DNA of 7,801 nt from Acinetobacter sp. (GTDB taxonomy: Bacteria; Pseudomonadota; Gammaproteobacteria; Pseudomonadales; Moraxellaceae): assembly GCA_008017255.1 (NCBI GenBank), contig SSHD01000053.1:1-7801 (forward strand). The letters are read 5' to 3'. Shown here in pieces: positions 1 to 6,362 of this stretch (position 1 is the stretch's first letter; each line of letters starts with the position of its first letter). The notes under the pieces are model-generated. The model was not told the origin of the DNA. It searched no databases and saw only the letters and a list, made by a program, of their open reading frames with translations. The position numbers were made by a program, and so were the translations under genes.

Positions 1-18
1 CATTTATATTTTTTAGAA

Positions 19-44
19 CAACCCTCTTGCGAACAAAAGGGCTG
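19..44 (-). terminator. hairpin downstream of the hydratase gene, possible weak terminator
   Basis: Read on the minus strand this is an 11-bp stem (arms 34-44 and 19-29) around a TTCG tetraloop. Two pairs are G-T on the minus-strand transcript but would be A-C mismatches on the plus-strand transcript, so the fold favours minus-strand RNA, which fits the end of the reductase-hydratase operon 21 bases upstream. The tract after the stem is only moderately T-rich (TTGTTCT), so termination may be weak. Confidence 0.5.
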
Positions 45-65
45 ACTCAACAATACTATTCAGTA

Positions 66-920
66 TTAAAGTGCTTTCACTGTTCCCGCAACATGTGGCT
101 TTTTAGATTTAACGTTACGAATCAAGAAGTCAGTTTGTTTTGATTCAGCGGCTGTTAAAAACTCAACAGTTGATGGTAAGTACATCGGCAATTTAAACCA
201 AACATCTGCTTCATAAGCAGCGGGTAACTCAATACTCGCCAAAGCTTTTGCCTTACTCCACATGCCATGTGCAATCGCTTGTTTAAAACCAAATGCTTTG
301 GCTGTGACTGCATGAATATGAATCAAGTTAAAATCACCTGAAATCAATGCATAGCGGCGACCAGTATTCTCAGAAATATTCCATTCAGCTTTTGGCTGAT
401 ATGCAGGCTCTTTAGATTCTTTCGATTTTTCAGAAGCTTTTTTCTCAGTTTTTTGACGTGATAAATAAGTCGTTAAACTTTCCATCACCACTTCACCGCC
501 CACTTTGGCAGTTGTAATGAAATCGAATTGTAAGCCTTTATCATGTGGCTGAAGTTCGCCAAATTTACATGACAACGTAATTTGCTCATTCACACCGATT
601 TTACGAGTTTGTTTGATTTGGTTACGGATATGCACCAATCCTAAAATCGCAAATGGAAACGCTTCACTGGTCATCATATGCATTTGCAGACTTTGCGACA
701 GTACTGCTAGATAAATTGCTGGTATCAAACCATCATTTTTAAAACCACAAATTTCGTTATAGCTTTCTAAATGTTTTGCATCAATATTAAGCGTATCTAC
801 CACATATTCAACTTGTGGTAATACTTTTTCGCCTTTTGGCTTTTTAAAAATTAAACCTTGAATAACTTTTGGATAAGCTAAGTAAGGCTTTGGTAATTGA
901 CTAAAATGGCGTGTATTCAT
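66..920 (-). CDS. MaoC-type double hot-dog (R)-specific enoyl-CoA hydratase/dehydratase
   Basis: Predicted 284-residue cytoplasmic enzyme that would add water to 2-enoyl-CoA to give (R)-3-hydroxyacyl-CoA, or the reverse. The N-terminal hot-dog half (about residues 20-150) lacks the catalytic signature. A charged Lys/Glu/Ser-rich linker (about 155-175) joins it to the C-terminal hot-dog, which carries the hydratase-2 signature SGDFNLIH with the expected catalytic Asp196 and His201, followed by FGFKQAIAHGM. The size and layout match mycobacterial HtdX (about 280 residues). I chose the ATG at 920 because AAAGG lies 6 bases upstream. A longer frame reaches an ATG at 965, but its extra 15 residues would be coded by the terminator-like hairpin and have no ribosome site. 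The gene lies 66 bp behind the reductase gene in the same direction. The precise substrate chain length cannot be read from the sequence. Confidence 0.85.
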   Translation of the reverse strand: MNTRHFSQLPKPYLAYPKVIQGLIFKKPKGEKVLPQVEYVVDTLNIDAKHLESYNEICGFKNDGLIPAIYLAVLSQSLQMHMMTSEAFPFAILGLVHIRNQIKQTRKIGVNEQITLSCKFGELQPHDKGLQFDFITTAKVGGEVVMESLTTYLSRQKTEKKASEKSKESKEPAYQPKAEWNISENTGRRYALISGDFNLIHIHAVTAKAFGFKQAIAHGMWSKAKALASIELPAAYEADVWFKLPMYLPSTVEFLTAAESKQTDFLIRNVKSKKPHVAGTVKAL

Positions 921-944
921 AATGAACCTTTCAATAATTTTTAT

Positions 945-973
945 AAAAAAGGGATGCACAAGCACCCCTCTTC
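945..973 (-). terminator. terminator-like hairpin between reductase and hydratase genes
   Basis: On the minus strand, GGGGTGC, loop TTGT and GCATCCC are followed directly by six T. The stem has one G-T wobble and extends further through pairing of the upstream GAAGA with the T tract. This has the form of an intrinsic terminator placed inside the operon, 13 bases after the reductase stop and about 25 bases before the hydratase start. It could lower hydratase expression relative to the reductase (attenuator) rather than end the operon completely. Confidence 0.6.
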
Positions 974-986
974 AAAAACCTGATGC

Positions 987-2378
987 TTAAGCACCTAACA
1001 AGCTTTGACCACATACGCGAACCACGTTGCCAGTCACGCCAGTAGAACCCGTAGACGCAAACCAAGCAATCGCTTCAGCTACATCTACAGGTAAACCACC
1101 TTGGTTCATCGAGTTCATACGACGACCCGCTTCACGAATTGCAAATGGAATGGCAGCAGTCATTTGCGTTTCAATGAAACCAGGTGCAACTGCATTGATG
1201 GTAATACCATCTTTCAATGTCGGTGCAGTAAATTTCACTAAACCAATTACGCCTGCTTTAGACACCGCATAGTTGGTTTGACCTAAGTTACCGGCAATAC
1301 CACTAATTGATGATACGCAAACGATACGACCATTGGCATTTAAACCTTTATTGGCAAGTAAGTAATCGTTTACACGTTCAATTGCAGACAGGTTAATGTT
1401 AATCACTAGGTCCCAAAGCTCAGGCTTCATATTCGCCAAAGTTTTGTCACGGGTAATACCTGCATTGTGCACAATGGCATCTAAACCGCCTTGTTTTGCC
1501 GCAGCGGCTTTAATTTTTTCGCCTGCATCGGCAGCAGTAATGTCAATTGCCAATACTGAACCACCAATTTCACCCGCAACACGCTCTAGGTCTGCTTGTT
1601 GTTGTGGAACATCTAAGCAAATGACGTGTGCGCCATCACGTGCCAGAACTTGAGCGATCGCTTCACCAATACCACGGCTTGCACCAGTGACTAAAGCTGT
1701 TTTACCTGCTAGTGGCTTCGCCCAGTCTAAATCGGCAACGTCTGCTTTAGACACACGAACCACTTGACCAGATACATAAGCCGAACGTGGTGAAATTAAG
1801 AAACGTAAAGTCGATTCAAGATTCGCTTCAGCACCTTGGTCTACATAAACCACTTGTGCAGTAATGCCTTTTTTAAGCTCTTTACCAGCAGATTTAACAA
1901 AACCTTCAAGCGCACGTTGTGCAATGGCTTGTTTAACCGTTTTTGCAGTTTCAGGCGTAGTACCAATCACGATAACACGACCAGAACGTGAAATCTGACG
2001 TGCAATTGGATTAAAGAAGTTATACAACTCTTTTAATTGTTCAGAATTTTGAATGCCAGAAGCATCAAATATTACCGCTTTAAATTTAGATTCTTTGTCA
2101 TCTGCATTGAGTGGGCGTAGGTTTAAACCAACTTTTGCAGCAGCCTGTTGTAGTTCAACATTGTTGCCAACATAACCATCTGCATGAATATTGCTGAGCA
2201 CTTGCGCAATTGCACCAGAAATGGTGCTTGCAGGCGCTGCGCCAAGCAATACTGCTCCAGCCACAACCGGACGAGCATTTTCAAAACGTTCTAGTGTTGT
2301 TGGTGCAGGTAAACCTAAATTTTTTGCAACAAATTTACCAATTGGAGATTGAGTAAATGCTTGGTATTGATCAGTCAT
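987..2378 (-). CDS. fabG: 3-oxoacyl-(ACP/CoA) reductase, high-molecular-weight FabG (SDR family)
   Basis: A 463-residue protein, nearly twice the usual FabG length (about 245). The C-terminal half (about 222-463) is a complete classical short-chain dehydrogenase: cofactor motif TGASRGIG at 231-238, NAG at 305-307, Asn329, and a catalytic triad of Ser357, Tyr370 and Lys374 with the standard 13- and 4-residue spacing. The N-terminal half (about 1-210) is Rossmann- or flavodoxin-like in pattern (AVIFDASG, GRVIVIGT) but has no catalytic residues. It ends in a segment (SPRSAYVSGQVVRVS) that resembles the end of an SDR fold. This is the layout of M. tuberculosis FabG4, an NADH-linked reductase reported to act on CoA substrates. 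It probably reduces 3-ketoacyl-CoA to (R)-3-hydroxyacyl-CoA, linking the divergent thiolase with the downstream hydratase. The start ATG has a weak GAGAG upstream. It is unlikely to be the housekeeping FabG of fatty acid synthesis. Confidence 0.88.
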   Translation of the reverse strand: MTDQYQAFTQSPIGKFVAKNLGLPAPTTLERFENARPVVAGAVLLGAAPASTISGAIAQVLSNIHADGYVGNNVELQQAAAKVGLNLRPLNADDKESKFKAVIFDASGIQNSEQLKELYNFFNPIARQISRSGRVIVIGTTPETAKTVKQAIAQRALEGFVKSAGKELKKGITAQVVYVDQGAEANLESTLRFLISPRSAYVSGQVVRVSKADVADLDWAKPLAGKTALVTGASRGIGEAIAQVLARDGAHVICLDVPQQQADLERVAGEIGGSVLAIDITAADAGEKIKAAAAKQGGLDAIVHNAGITRDKTLANMKPELWDLVININLSAIERVNDYLLANKGLNANGRIVCVSSISGIAGNLGQTNYAVSKAGVIGLVKFTAPTLKDGITINAVAPGFIETQMTAAIPFAIREAGRRMNSMNQGGLPVDVAEAIAWFASTGSTGVTGNVVRVCGQSLLGA

Positions 2379-2602
2379 GGTTATTATCTCTCATGCAAAT
2401 GAATTTTTTACAGATACACATATTCAGTCAGTAAAATAACATAAAGTGAATATCTGATTGACTCACAATAAATCATACTTGAGTTCAAGCTTGGATGTCT
2501 TGACCTGAATGCGGTCTGCCACGTCATTCCAGTCAATACGACCATACTGAATTTATGCTATGGTTACCATAAGAATATCGCAATTATGCTTGGAAAAGCC
2601 TT
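2379..2602. promoter_or_regulatory. divergent control region between reductase and thiolase genes
   Basis: These 224 bp must hold the promoters of both divergent units. On the thiolase side, TATGCT (2554-2559) is a possible -10 box without a good -35. It abuts a perfect 13-bp palindrome described separately. On the reductase side, a 7-bp inverted repeat (ATATTCA 2420-2426, TGAATAT 2447-2453) overlaps a second pair (CAGATA 2411-2416, TATCTG 2451-2456). TTGACT (2458-2463) and TTGACC (2500-2505) resemble -35 boxes but have no convincing -10 at the right distance. No open frame of interest was seen here. Confidence 0.6.
2559..2571. promoter_or_regulatory. perfect 13-bp palindrome, candidate operator
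   Basis: TATGGT and ACCATA arms of 6 bp flank a single central T. A third copy of the half-site, ACCATA, lies at 2541-2546. The palindrome begins on the last base of the candidate -10 box (2554-2559) and ends 31 bases before the thiolase ATG, a position where a bound repressor would block transcription. No regulator gene is in view, so the binding protein is unknown. Confidence 0.4.
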
Positions 2603-4123
2603 ATGAGCAATACAACTCCAAAAAAGCCAGCCGCTACTAAAGCTGTGCAAGAAACTGTGTCAAATACATCAAAAACGACTTCTACTGCGGGTAAAAGTAC
2701 CACCGCAGCGCCTAAAGCAGCAAGCACGGCAAGCAAAACAACGCCAGCACGTGCCAGCAGCCCAAAAAGCACTGCGACTTCTACAGTAAGTAAAGCTGCA
2801 CCAGCTAAAACGACTAAACCTTCTGTTCCACAGGAAAAAACCATGAGTCAAAACACCGTTCGCCGTGTTGCCATTATTGGCGGTAACCGCATTCCTTTCG
2901 CTCGCTCTAACGGCGCTTATTTTACAGCATCAAACACTGACATGTTTACTGCTGCATTAAATGGCTTGGTTGAGCGTTTCAACCTTCAAGGTCAACGCTT
3001 GGGTGAAGTCGTTGCAGGTGCGGTATTAAAACATAGCCGTGACTTCAACATGACCCGTGAGTGTGTTTTGAGCACGCAACTTGCACCAGAAACTCCAGCT
3101 TATGACATTCAACAAGCCTGTGGTACTGGTTTACAAGCGGCGTTCTTGGTTGCTAATAAAATTGCTTTAGGTCAAATTGAAGTGGGTGTTGCAGGTGGTG
3201 TAGATACTACTTCTGATGCGCCGATTGCATTTGGTGATGGCTTACGCAAAGCATTACTTGAAATGAACATTGCTAAAACTGGCAAAGACCGTTTAAACGC
3301 ATTGAAAAAAATTGATGTTAAAAACTTAATGGATGCACCTAAAAATGGTGAACCACGTACAGGTTTAGCAATGGGCGACCACCAAGCAATTACTGCGCTT
3401 GAATGGGGTATTCCGCGTGCAGAGCAAGACGAATTAGCTGCAACTTCACATCAAAAAATGGCAAAAGCATACGAAGAAGGTTTCTTCGATGACTTAATCA
3501 CGCCATTCTTAGGTTTAAGCCGTGACAACAACTTACGTGCAGATTCTTCGGTAGAAAAATTAGCGAAGTTAAAACCGGTATTTGGTAAAGGCGATGCGGC
3601 AACCATGACAGCGGGTAACTCCACTCCACTCACTGACGGTGCATCTTGTGTACTTTTAGCGTCTGAAGAATGGGCTAAAGCCAACGGTCACGAAGTACTT
3701 GCTTACCTAACCTTTACTGAAACTGCTGCGGTTGACTTCGTAGGCAAAAAAGAAGGTTTATTGATGGCACCTGCTTATGCTGTGCCACGTATGCTCGAAC
3801 GTGCTGGTCTTAAATTGCAAGATTTTGACTACTACGAAATTCACGAAGCATTCGCATCACAAGTTCTTTCTACTTTGAAAGCCTGGGAAGATGAAAAATT
3901 CTGTAAAGACCGTTTGGGCTTAAAAGCACCATTGGGCAAAATTGATCGTAGCAAATTGAACGTTAAAGGTTCATCTTTAGCAGCAGGTCACCCATTCGCT
4001 GCAACTGGTGGTCGTATTATCGCGACTGCTGCGAAGTTACTTAACCAAAAAGGTTCAGGTCGTATTTTAGTGTCGATCTGTGCTGCTGGTGGTCAAGGTG
4101 TAACTGCTATTATTGAAAAATAA
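2603..4123 (+). CDS. acetyl-CoA C-acyltransferase (FadI/FadA2-type thiolase) with low-complexity N-terminal tail
   Basis: A 506-residue thiolase that would cleave 3-ketoacyl-CoA with CoA, or condense acyl-CoA units in reverse. The catalytic core begins near residue 81. The nucleophile is Cys173 in QACGTG, His463 lies in GHPFAATGGR and Cys493 in CAAGGQG. The IHEAFA motif (His414) and the GHPFAATG and CAAGG forms place it with FadI and the trifunctional-protein beta subunit rather than with FadA or PhaA. Residues 1-80 are an added tail in which about three quarters are Thr, Ala, Ser or Lys, with no aromatic residues and only two acidic ones; it is surely disordered. The ATG at 2603 has a modest GGA 8 bases upstream. 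A second ATG at 2843 (residue 81) has a much better AGGA site and would give a 426-residue protein of normal family length. The gene stands alone on the plus strand and ends at strong terminators. Function is certain to family level; the true start is open. Confidence 0.88.
   Translation: MSNTTPKKPAATKAVQETVSNTSKTTSTAGKSTTAAPKAASTASKTTPARASSPKSTATSTVSKAAPAKTTKPSVPQEKTMSQNTVRRVAIIGGNRIPFARSNGAYFTASNTDMFTAALNGLVERFNLQGQRLGEVVAGAVLKHSRDFNMTRECVLSTQLAPETPAYDIQQACGTGLQAAFLVANKIALGQIEVGVAGGVDTTSDAPIAFGDGLRKALLEMNIAKTGKDRLNALKKIDVKNLMDAPKNGEPRTGLAMGDHQAITALEWGIPRAEQDELAATSHQKMAKAYEEGFFDDLITPFLGLSRDNNLRADSSVEKLAKLKPVFGKGDAATMTAGNSTPLTDGASCVLLASEEWAKANGHEVLAYLTFTETAAVDFVGKKEGLLMAPAYAVPRMLERAGLKLQDFDYYEIHEAFASQVLSTLKAWEDEKFCKDRLGLKAPLGKIDRSKLNVKGSSLAAGHPFAATGGRIIATAAKLLNQKGSGRILVSICAAGGQGVTAIIEK
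2832..2845 (+). promoter_or_regulatory. internal ribosome binding site and alternative thiolase start
   Basis: AGGA at 2832-2835 stands 7 bases before an in-frame ATG at 2843. This is a stronger ribosome site than the one before the upstream ATG at 2603. The protein that would start here (MSQNTVRRVAIIGG) begins exactly where thiolase homology begins. Either the shorter form is the main product, or both forms are made. Confidence 0.55.
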
Positions 4124-4137
4124 TCGCTAACACTGCT

Positions 4138-4173
4138 AAAAAGGGTTAAATCTTTGGATTTAGCCCTTTTTTT
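4138..4173. terminator. intrinsic terminator after the thiolase gene
   Basis: AAGGGTTAAATC and GATTTAGCCCTT form a 12-bp stem with one G-T pair and a TTT/TTTG-size loop, followed by a run of seven T on the plus strand. The left flank is A-rich, so the hairpin can also end minus-strand transcripts. It lies 14 bases after the thiolase stop. Confidence 0.9.
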
Positions 4174-4204
4174 ATGCCTAAGCTACAACCATTCTCAGGC
4201 AAAT

Positions 4205-4234
4205 AAAAAGCACCCTATAAAAAGGTGCTTTTTT
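4205..4234. terminator. bidirectional terminator between convergent genes
   Basis: AAAAAGCACC and GGTGCTTTTT pair around a 9-base loop, with six T on the plus strand and TTTTTATTT on the minus strand. It lies 15 bases beyond the stop of the minus-strand glutaredoxin-like gene and backs up the thiolase terminator from the other side. Confidence 0.88.
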
Positions 4235-4249
4235 ACACAGTGTGAGTCA

Positions 4250-5032
4250 TTAGCCATACTGTTTTTTCAAGTAATCAACAATTTGGGCAGATTCAAACAT
4301 CTTCACACCTGTATTTGGGTCCACTAAATATGGCACTTGAATATCACGTCCCATTATTTCCACTACTTTTTCACGCTTACCATTTGGCAATGGAATATAA
4401 GTTCCTGGTTTAAAGCGCATTACCGCTGGACCCATATCTTGCCAACGCTCCTTAGGCACATTATGCAGAATGTAAGGAAGTTCTAATTCAGATAAGACTT
4501 CACGCACCAACCGCGAATAAGGACTGGCCTCAAAGCTCCAAAGCTGCAACATCTTCTCTGGCGCTGCTCGTTGTGCAACTTGTTTGTTGAGCCAGACACC
4601 ACGCGCTCCCCCCACCACGGTTGACAGTGTAGAAGCAATAGAAAATCCCGCATATTTAAACTTAGCTGGTGTTTTTCCTGTTCTACCGTAATGCTTAAAC
4701 AAGTGATCGATAATGGCTTGTGACTCATACATTTGATCGGCAGTATTTTCATCTATAAAAAATGGAAACTCCAGCTTGCCACCTTTGTTTTGCACCACTT
4801 GGCGGTACTTTTGCCCACCTTTTGGACATGGATAAATTTCTACATCCAAATTCAGCAAGGTCACCACTTCACGCACACGTCGGCAAAATGGGCAGCCTTC
4901 AAACTCATAGAGCTTTAATGCTTTAGCTGGCTGCATTGGTTGAGCTGTGCCCATGACACCTCTACCACCGCCGATAATCGTTGCAACAAGCGCTTGAGTC
5001 ACTTTAAGTTGATGATTTATCTGTTTGAGCAT
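4250..5032 (-). CDS. tandem glutaredoxin/GST N-terminal domain protein
   Basis: A 260-residue protein built from two copies of one unit. Each unit starts with a hydrophobic stretch ending in GG-x-RGV (residues 21-26 and 141-146), followed by a thioredoxin-fold glutaredoxin/GST-N domain (about 39-118 and 161-260). Domain 1 has a redox motif CPFC (Cys47, Cys50), a cis-Pro before FFID (Pro90) and YES (Glu103, Ser104), which normally bind glutathione. Domain 2 keeps the cis-Pro (Pro234) and FES (Glu247, Ser248) but has SPYS at 170-173, so both cysteines are Ser. It also carries an insertion near 205-228. There is no all-helical GST C-terminal domain, so it is not a classical GST. The role is probably glutathione-linked redox work or binding; the substrate is unknown. 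It is the last gene of a three-gene operon, 14 bp after the RraA-family gene, with AGGA 7 bases before its ATG. Confidence 0.85.
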   Translation of the reverse strand: MLKQINHQLKVTQALVATIIGGGRGVMGTAQPMQPAKALKLYEFEGCPFCRRVREVVTLLNLDVEIYPCPKGGQKYRQVVQNKGGKLEFPFFIDENTADQMYESQAIIDHLFKHYGRTGKTPAKFKYAGFSIASTLSTVVGGARGVWLNKQVAQRAAPEKMLQLWSFEASPYSRLVREVLSELELPYILHNVPKERWQDMGPAVMRFKPGTYIPLPNGKREKVVEIMGRDIQVPYLVDPNTGVKMFESAQIVDYLKKQYG

Positions 5033-5046
5033 ATTGTTATCCTAAT

Positions 5047-5559
5047 TTAGCAATCGACTAATTGTTCTTTTGCAATCACAATGCCGTTATTATCGGCATA
5101 AATATAATCGCCAGAATTTATGGTTACACTGCCAAAATACAGGCTTACATCAACTTCACCTATGCCTTTACGATTACTTTTTTGTGGAATTGCAGCCAAT
5201 GCGTGCACGCCCAAATCCAGTTCTGCAATCGCATCGACATCACGCACACAACCGTAAATCACCACACCATTCCAGTGATTTTTTACCGCTGAATCGGCAA
5301 TTAAATCACCCATCAATGCGCAACGCATAGAAGCACCACCATCGACCACCAATACTTTGCCAGTGCCATCGGTTGCCAGTAATTCTTTTACTCGAGAGTT
5401 ATCTTCAAAGCATTTGACCGTCACTACTTGCCCGCCAAAAGTTTTACGCGCGCCATAACTTTTAAAGCACTTACCGTCCAAAGATGGCGTAACCACTTGT
5501 AAGTTTTTTTCAGGGTTATCATCTAACAAGTCACAAGTAACAAAAGGAAGTGTGCTCAC
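5047..5559 (-). CDS. RraA-family protein, probable 4-hydroxy-4-methyl-2-oxoglutarate aldolase/oxaloacetate decarboxylase
   Basis: A 170-residue protein that aligns along its whole length with the RraA family, which forms ring-shaped trimers. GGQVVTVKCFEDN, VLVVDGGAS, IAAIP-like and GSVTINSGDYIYADN-type blocks are all present. The metal and substrate motif D-x20-R-D is intact (Asp85, Arg106 and Asp107 from the chosen start). This motif marks members with HMG/CHA aldolase and oxaloacetate decarboxylase activity. From memory, E. coli RraA has Ala and Gln at the two Asp positions, so the RNase E regulator label is less apt here. GGAG stands 7 bases before the GTG at 5559 and only 4 before a TTG at 5562; I therefore prefer GTG, although TTG gives just one more residue. 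It is the middle gene of a tight operon, 12 bp after the dehydrogenase. The name menG sometimes given to this family is a misnomer. Confidence 0.88.
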   Translation of the reverse strand: MSTLPFVTCDLLDDNPEKNLQVVTPSLDGKCFKSYGARKTFGGQVVTVKCFEDNSRVKELLATDGTGKVLVVDGGASMRCALMGDLIADSAVKNHWNGVVIYGCVRDVDAIAELDLGVHALAAIPQKSNRKGIGEVDVSLYFGSVTINSGDYIYADNNGIVIAKEQLVDC

Positions 5560-5571
5560 CAAAGTTCTCCA

Positions 5572-6237
5572 TTATGAGGGTTGTTGTATGCTTAAATTAT
5601 CGTACAGTTTAAATGCTGCGGATTGGGTTTGTGCTGCTTGCAGCATAGTATGCGCCAATTGTTCGGCGCTTACAGGCTTAACTTTAAACGGTTTAGTCCA
5701 TGTTTTTTCGACCAATTTAAATAAAGTTTGCGCCATATCTTCGAACACACGTACGTCACTGCGCTTACCAATCAATAGTGAGGGCTGAAAAATAGATAAT
5801 TTATAAATGGTCAATTGTTTCAAATAATTTTCCAATTCACCTTTGACTTTATTATAAAAAATAGGTGATTTCGCGTTAGCACCGAGTGCACTAATGACCA
5901 ATAAATGAATATTTTTATCTTGAATCAAATCGGCAAAATGCGCATTAATTTCATAATCTATGGCATAAAATGCTTGTTTAGAACCAGCTTGCTTAATGGT
6001 GCTACCCAAGCAACTAAAGGCGTGACTATGCCCTGCAACATCCTCATCATTAAGCAATAAAAAATCATCTAAAACCAATTGGTTCACTTTGCTATAAGCA
6101 TTGAATTTATCGGACTTTTTACGTACGACTACAGTAATTTCACTAAAATCATCTGCTTGTTGCAATTGCTCAACCAAAGCCTGACCAACCAAACCAGTTG
6201 CACCAATTACTATGGCTTTGTTGTGTGCTTTTTTCAT
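5572..6237 (-). CDS. atypical SDR, NAD(P)H-binding oxidoreductase (HTATIP2/TIP30-like)
   Basis: A 221-residue Rossmann protein. The glycine motif GATGLVG at 12-18 binds the dinucleotide. Arg39 in VVVRK after the second strand suggests NADP preference. SCLGST at 75-80 is typical of the HTATIP2 group. Ser116 with Tyr128-x3-Lys132 forms a plausible catalytic triad inside VISALGA and YNKVKGELE. QPSLLIGKR and a C-terminal KPVSAEQLA segment complete the family pattern. No signal peptide or membrane segment is seen. It is the first gene of the operon with the RraA-family and glutaredoxin-like genes. Its ATG has AGG 10 bases upstream, a weak site. The substrate is unknown; related bacterial proteins are usually annotated only as NAD(P)-dependent oxidoreductase or epimerase. 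Confidence 0.85.
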   Translation of the reverse strand: MKKAHNKAIVIGATGLVGQALVEQLQQADDFSEITVVVRKKSDKFNAYSKVNQLVLDDFLLLNDEDVAGHSHAFSCLGSTIKQAGSKQAFYAIDYEINAHFADLIQDKNIHLLVISALGANAKSPIFYNKVKGELENYLKQLTIYKLSIFQPSLLIGKRSDVRVFEDMAQTLFKLVEKTWTKPFKVKPVSAEQLAHTMLQAAQTQSAAFKLYDNLSIQQPS

Positions 6238-6280
6238 ATTTATTTCGCCTAATTCAGCATTGAATTTACTGTAACGCTTT

Positions 6281-6286
6281 ATTGTA
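6281..6286 (-). promoter_or_regulatory. candidate -10 box of the oxidoreductase operon
   Basis: TACAAT on the minus strand matches the -10 consensus at five of six positions and lies 43 bases before the first ATG of the three-gene operon. No clear -35 box is present at 16-18 bases. The divergent rpsT promoter starts 41 bp away. Confidence 0.35.
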
Positions 6287-6327
6287 AGTTTATCACCTGT
6301 TAAATGCAGTTAAAAATGCGCTAAGGC

Positions 6328-6356
6328 TTGACTTCACGGCATAGTTTCATCAAAAT
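6328..6356 (+). promoter_or_regulatory. rpsT promoter
   Basis: TTGACT (6328-6333) is five of six for a -35 box. After exactly 17 bases comes CAAAAT (6351-6356), four of six for a -10 box. Transcription would start near 6363 and leave an approximately 88-nt leader before the S20 start. No other sigma-70-like pair in this gap is as good. Confidence 0.55.
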
Positions 6357-6362
6357 ATGCCA

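Noticed and set aside
19..44. Possible second copy of the 6771-6866 repeat, sharing CCTCTTGC
   Set aside because: Only 8 bases are shared, and the terminal TAGACC motif and inner G/C hairpin are absent. It is better explained as a local hairpin.
921..965. Longer start for the hydratase at the ATG ending at 965
   Set aside because: The 15 extra residues are coded by the terminator-like hairpin and have no ribosome site, while the ATG at 920 has AAAGG at good spacing.
1027..1653. Plus-strand open frames inside the reductase gene
   Set aside because: They lie wholly antisense to a clearly conserved SDR domain and show no recognisable domain.
2584..2851. Minus-strand open frames opposite the thiolase tail
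   Set aside because: They mirror the low-complexity Thr/Ala/Lys coding sequence and give Val/Leu/Ala or Cys/Arg-rich products with no family match or ribosome site.
66..4123. Idea of a polyhydroxyalkanoate operon
   Set aside because: No PHA synthase, phasin or depolymerase gene is in the window, and the thiolase is FadI-like rather than PhaA-like.
4483..5788. Short open frames on either strand inside the glutaredoxin-like, RraA and oxidoreductase genes
   Set aside because: All overlap genes with clear family motifs in another frame, and none has its own support.
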